This document shows, piece by piece, positions 58,302-64,000 of a stretch of 64,000 nucleotides of DNA. The stretch comes from Limanda limanda. Its lineage: Eukaryota; Chordata; Actinopteri; Pleuronectiformes; Pleuronectidae. The notes beneath the pieces were generated by a model. It was not told where the DNA came from. It saw nothing but the letters and a program-made list of their open reading frames with translations, and searched no databases. The translations under genes and the position numbers were made by a program. Every line of letters begins with the position of its first letter. Position 1 is the stretch's first letter. Location: NCBI RefSeq assembly GCF_963576545.1, contig NC_083649.1, forward strand, positions 7,349,406-7,413,405, written 5' to 3'.

Positions 58302-61300
58302 ACTATGTGACATTGTGGTATTATGAATAAAAAACAATCATTTATTGGTTGTTTGTGTGACTACAAAGTAAAATTAAACAGTTGGAGAGTGAAGGTGGCA
58401 AAACATACATTTAGTTTAAACTGCACTCAATGATGTTTTAAATATTTGCTCCAGATGTAAATGGTCTTATCTCTATTATCTTTGTTTAGAGTTTAGGCTT
58501 CCGGAAGCTAAATATATATATAAAATGATAATAACTCAAGATGTATGATTCATTGTCCTACACAATGTGTTCATTTAACAGAAAGGTGCCATTGCATAAC
58601 AGCTGCTGTTTAATCATTTGGAGGAACTGAATCTTATTACAAGCAGTGAACCACATGTTGTATCGGTTCCAGACATTCATATCCTGTGTTGATGAGGTAG
58701 AAGTATATAATATAACGTTTTTCAGGCACGCCCAATGTCATTTGAATTTGTACATGTGTGCATCCTCACGCTGATTGTATGTGAAGTACCCGGGCACTTT
58801 GTGATTGTCAAATAATCACTGTGATTTGATTTAATTTGAGAGAACTGTTGAGCACCGTTTAAATCCCTGAGTAGTTTAACACAAAGCCAGTCTGAGAAAT
58901 ATAAACTCCACTATCTGTCCTCTGCACTCGCCCACTGTCAAATCCCACCCAGGATCAGTTTAAGCTGAAATCACATCCCCCAGACTCAGGGCCCCCCCCC
59001 ATCCCCACCAGTGTCAGAGTTCTGTTAAGTCGAACGCCTTTTTAACTTTCCAGCTCAGAGCTAAATGTGAGCTTCCCCTCATGCAAAGGAGTCTGAACTC
59101 CTTCCTCAGAACAGACCCCACATTTCAAATGAAACGAGGAGGGAACAGAGATATCAGCCTGTGTGTTGTCAAATGGTTTCCCAGAAACTTCGCTGCCCTA
59201 CGACACACACATAATATTCACACACTTACAAAGCAGACATAAAACAAAGAGGTTAAGTCTTCACTCCTGTTTGTGTGTTTGGTTGAATGCTTGTTTGTGT
59301 TTAAGCAAGATTACACAAAAACATCGAAATGGATTTGAATGAATTTTACTTAATTTTGTGAGGTTTTTGTGAGTTTTTCAACATTTTCTTTATTTCCCAA
59401 AGTAATAATTCATGTACCTTGATGAAATCAGGCTAATTGAGACGACTAATGTCTCTGAGTGTGTGAAATTTGGTGCAGCTCGATTGAAGGACTGTTGGGA
59501 CTTGTGCGGAGGAATGAGCTGTGATATCAAACCTGGATTTGAACACAAGTGGTGTAAATATAGCAAAACAAGTCAGGGTAGCTCACCTTGAATGAAAATG
59601 TGGTGTGAAGTATGTCCTATACATATTTCTGTCTATCATCCTTGCGCACACATTTTGTAATGCCGCAAATATGACAGAGTACAGACAGACAGTGTGTTGA
59701 CTCAGTGTTTCCAGGGGGATGTGCTTTCCTACAGACAGTGATTGACACTGTGGACTTCTAACTTAACACACACCAGAGTGAGGAAGCGCCACCTTATCTT
59801 ATCCACAGCCACTCGGGTTCAACTTGAAACAACTTGCAGCAACATCACCCAAGAAGGGAGCAGAAATGTTTTCCTTTCCCTGGCAAGCGCTACTTCAGTT
59901 GTCAATGAACGTCCTTTTATGTAAAACAAAGTCGCTAAGTGGAAAGTTTCTCATCCTAAACACACAACGTCAAAGCCCTGACAGCAGCTGTGTTAACCTC
60001 TGGGCATTTCATTTCAGCAAGTTCTCACTATTTATCGTTTGTCTGTAAAAACACTGGTCCATTCTTTCATTCCGAATGCGAGCCAGACAGTAGACAGGCC
60101 CAGTGTTCTGTTGCTCTGGCCTCCATCTGTGCATCGACTTCCTGAGGTTTACGGTCATCGATCAAATTACTGAGTGCAGGTCATGTGGTTAGTCCATCTG
60201 AGTTTGCAGCCAAAAACTGAGAAAAAAAACAATGCATGAAATTCTGCTTTTACTGGAATATTAGTCTATCAGCGGATGGGGTGATGTTAAAGCACACACA
60301 CACACACACACACACACACGCGCCTTGTTCTGTCATTTGTGATGTATCCTCTCTCTCAGTTTTTCCAGCGTCCAATGACAGTTTTGCTGAGAGGTTTAAA
60401 GGTAAGGAATTCTCTATTAATCCCCCTCATCAGAGCCGGGCTGCACGATGCAGGTGACGGGCTGACAGCTCCTCAGGGTTCTACCAGAGGTCTGGTTTGA
60501 AGTGCATGACACACGCTGAACATCCAAACCTGGCACCGACCTGCAGAAGTTGGAATCGTCCAAGAGCAACAGGGCCATGTCTCCCACTGCGATTTCCCCC
60601 TTTCTTTATCTCGCTCTTTGTAATTTACAGGAAATCTGGTTGAAACCTTTCATTTTCAGTAATCGTCTATCGAGGGAAACTGCTGATTGCACATAAGTGG
60701 ATGTTACAGGGTGAGGTTTTGCAAGATATACACAATGAAACGTGTCTTAAATAATATGACCTTTAAACACAACACAGTTTTATTTACTCTTACACCAACA
60801 TCAGAGCTGATCAGCTATCGACTGATGATGAATTAACCTTGGGGGGCAACAGCCAGTATTTGGGGTGTAGGCCAAGAACTGATTTGTTTCTTTGATCACA
60901 CGATGATTAGTCTTATACCAGAAATAGAGGTTGCATTTGTGCTCGCCAAACCTGTGCAGCGATGACAGACGTATTCTTATATCCATGACTCGTGTGTTTG
61001 TTGAAGCAGTGAGAGAATGTACCAGCTTGTTTTTCCTGCAGAGGTTCGATGTTCGGTAAGACGGCTGCAGACACGAACGCCAAACACATGACCTGGCCTG
61101 TGCTTTTATTATTTCTTTGGTAAAACCTTCATATTTTCCTACTTTTCAGGACATTCTGCTGAACCGAGAGTGTGAACTTAACTGTGTGGTTGTTTGAATC
61201 CAGTGCATGTATTTGCTCAACACTCACCCCCCCGACACAGCACACAAGCTCCAACTCCTGTAATAATATAACTCATGAAAGAGCTCATAGCTTGTTTCTC

Positions 61301-63999
61301 ATGAGTCAGTCGACTGAAAAATCCAGCAGCAATATGGATATGATTACAAAAGAAACATGATTAATGTGATGTATTCGATCATTTATACATTTTAATGAAG
61401 TGCATTTGTTGGCCAACATTTTTTTATTTTGTTGTATGTGTTTGCTTTTTTTTTCTTCTTTTCATAAGCATCAAGTGAAAATATAATTTAGATTTTCTTT
61501 TCTAATAAAATGAAGGATTAAATGTTTCTTTATGGAATTCAGCCATTTTCTTTACTTTTTTTCAAAAGCTACTTGGTAAACTAGAAAAGTGAATATTCGC
61601 GTTACATTACTTGTGCGAGTTTGGCCAAAGAGCCGTTTATGTTAACTGGCGGTAAAGCAACGTGTGTAAACAGCGCCCGCTGATAGTCACCTTCATAACG
61701 GAGGAGAGGAGGGCTCCGGGCTGAAAGGACTACAATCGCTGCCAGCACTGTCACGTGTGGGACCACAAGGCCAACTGGAGCTGCCAGTTTCCAGCGCTAC
61801 TCTAGGCCATTTTGATGAACTGCTAGCTTGGATATTTGCGAGGATCTGTCTCAACCCTGATCGGCTCTGAAAATGGTTCCATTTCCTCTATACTCTAAGT
61901 TCAGTTACATTAAACTAGTGTTGAAGCTGCTATTCTGAGGTAAAAATAATTGCTGCTGCTTTAGCTCAAAACACATTTGATCAAAACATGTGGTTTCCTT
62001 TTTTTGGGCATGTTGTGACCCCCTGCTGACATCCCGGAATAGACCGTGTGGGCTTCCTGGATTTTGTTCACTTTCTTGAGCAACGGCGTCCTGAGGCCCA
62101 CGTGTGTGTCAGCTGTCAGCTGTTCGCTGGAAGACCTCGAAGGAATACGGTTGTGGATGCGTTACTACGTAAGGGAAGGGGGTCGCACGAGGCCGGAGGA
62201 GACAGGCCGAGGACGGACGTCGCCCGCTGGGCCCCCTTAATCGCTGTGCATGATGGAGCCGAACAGGGAACCATTAGTCTACATGTGGAGAACAACCAGG
62301 GCGTGTGGCCAGCGCTGGTGTTGAATTCTCGGTTTTTACATTACTGGCCTAGCTATTCAGTTTAAAAGCTCAGTGTTTTTACAAAGATGGTCAGAATTTC
62401 CACATAAAAAGTGTGTGGAAAAGGACAAACAAGTTTTAAACGTATCACAAACTGTGTAAAGCTCTTCATGGGTTTAACGCAGCCTGAGCAATTTATTGAA
62501 AGGTTACGTTTCTTTGTGTAAATACTAATCTCGGCAAAGAAATAATGTGGCTCAGATTTAGCTGCCCTGATAAATTGCTTTTAAATGAGTCATTAACTCC
62601 AGAGACTCTAAATACATAAAGTTAATCCAAAATTAAACTTCTAAATGTTGATTTAAGAGTAATTTCACTGGAATCATAAATAAATCTCGTCACATACAGA
62701 CGCTTGGTCGGGGGGGGCTCCATCCCTTTTCCATGCGCTGGGTTCCCCTCAAAGATGATTTTCACTTTTCCATTTACAAGGTTGACTTCTAATATTCTCT
62801 ACTCCACTGACAATTGCAATGAGCACTGCACACTGCGGCGCTGTCTGCAACAAGTTAGCATAAACTAGCATAGAGACAAAAAAGAAATGGAGGAAACTGT
62901 TAGTCTGCCTCCCTCCAAAGGTAAAAGCGTTTCACCAAGCAACCTCACAAAAACTCAAAACACACAATTTATAGCCTGTTTATTCAATCTGGACAAAAAC
63001 CTACATGTAAAAGCAACAATTTGCCTTTTACAGGGTTGGTAGGCTACAGGGTTATAGACAGGTTTCCCTTTTTTACAGGATACATGCTCTGCAGGGGGTA
63101 GAACACCCACTGCCACAATAGCTTACATGTGGACTTTGGGTTTTCTTGGAAAAACTACAGACACAAAGTTATTTAAGTGACGTCTCTGAATAGTAGATGA
63201 TGTGGTGGTTTAAGTAAAGTTTCAAGTTTATATATACATATATATATACAAATGTCATGATGTACAGACGTCCCAAATTGTTGACTCTACGTAAGCTTAA
63301 GATGAAACCCATAAATGCACATATTTTTACTAACGTGGTGACAAATGCGATATTAAAAGAAAAGAAAAGTTATAATATGTTTCATTAAACAACAGTTATA
63401 TAATCCAGTTTAAAAATCACGTTTAAGTTTCCAGTCTCTCTTTAAAGGTGAGTTTGTGCACAACACTTTTACGAAGTGTTTGCTTTAACATCTCGTAACT
63501 TGAAACCAGCACAGAAGAATGACAGAGACATTTATGATCCTTAATGCAAACATGCCAGAAATGCCACACTCCATCCATGTCACTGGAGGTTTTGTTGCGG
63601 GGGGTGTCCTGACATTTTTGCCCGGTGAGGTCATGTGACGGCAGAGGTAACGTGAATATGAGGGGTTCAAGGTTTATTTACTGTGCAAACAGAGCTGTCT
63701 CATTACTACAGCATGTTCTCACTGTTTGATGTAGTGAGCGCAGCGCTACACACAAAGTAAACAGATGTGGCACAAACACACACACACATAACATGGACCC
63801 ACAACAGCAGTTTACTGTGTTTGCTGCCTCCTTTACTGCTTTCTTTTGTTTTGACAATTTTCTATCCTCCTTCTGTGCCCATGAGTGTTTTCTTCATCAA
63901 AATGAGATTTCTGTCATCAAATCAGGTGGTGAGAAACTAACGTGTAATGGTTCCAGGAGCTTTGCCCACACCGGCCAAACCAAAGCTTTCCAAGTGTGA
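58302..63999. other. Intergenic or intronic sequence without recognised genes
   Basis: I find no exon with family motifs, no RNA gene and no transposon with both ends. A short CA run lies at 60293-60321. A moderately CpG-rich stretch occurs at about 62040-62250. Open frames of 60-105 codons show no recognisable domain. Confidence 0.4.
60293..60321. repeat. (CA)n microsatellite
   Basis: Short CA dinucleotide run followed by CGCG. Confidence 0.93.
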
Positions 64000-64000
64000 C

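Noticed and set aside
59742..60048. Overlapping plus-strand frames of 60-74 codons
   Set aside because: No domain, no convincing splice signals, frames overlap each other; chance open stretches.
62048..62365. Open frame with NTVVDALLRK, resembling the NVVADALSR motif of Ty3/Gypsy pol
   Set aside because: Only a few residues agree, no other pol motif is nearby, and the region has no LTR or frame continuity.

Overview
This is vertebrate nuclear DNA, almost certainly from a teleost (probably percomorph) fish. The evidence is GT-AG introns, teleost-type UDP-glucuronosyltransferase (UGT5-family) proteins, several hAT-like transposons with 8-bp target duplications, a Ty3/Gypsy retroelement, a TTAA-flanked Kolobok-like element and long CA/GT tracts. 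All positions, exon borders and comparisons were read by eye; no alignment or database search was run.

Layout. Positions 1-48.9 kb hold a head-to-tail array of nine UGT5-type copies, all on the minus strand, numbered here 1 to 9 from left to right (copy 9 is the most upstream in transcription order). Each complete copy has three coding exons of 294, 714 and 579-585 nt. They encode about 528-530 residues: signal peptide, N-terminal acceptor domain with catalytic His38 and Asp155, UDP-sugar-binding domain with the UGT signature, one C-terminal membrane segment and a KxKxx ER-retention tail. Copies 3, 5, 6, 7, 8 and 9 are open throughout. Copy 1 is cut by the left window edge. Copies 2 and 4 are pseudogenes with the same deletion.

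Array history. Copies 1+2 and 3+4 are two tandem 6.45-kb blocks. Copies 6, 7 and 8 sit in units of about 6.08 kb. A degenerate Ty3/Gypsy element (10.63-18.08 kb), itself carrying a hAT insertion, splits the second block. The 21.7-28.6 kb interval between copies 5 and 6 is enlarged by nested DNA transposons. Copy 9 is the most diverged: it has Ser in place of the catalytic His, a different intron 2, and an upstream flank that lacks a transposon present in the other units.

Right flank. From 48.9 to 51.8 kb there are array relics and a LINE/SINE-like repeat. From 51.8 to 64 kb I recognise no gene, only microsatellites, a second copy of a large fold-back element (57.6-58.3 kb) and unassigned sequence.

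Function. The intact copies should encode ER-membrane enzymes that conjugate UDP-sugars to small lipophilic acceptors. Most differences between copies lie in the N-terminal acceptor half, while exon 3 is nearly constant. The most notable observations are the catalytic-His replacement in copy 9, a GC splice donor in copy 3, loss of the proximal promoter in copies 1-4, gene-conversion mosaics, and a textbook -1 frameshift signal (slippery heptamer plus predicted pseudoknot) between gag and pol of the retroelement.
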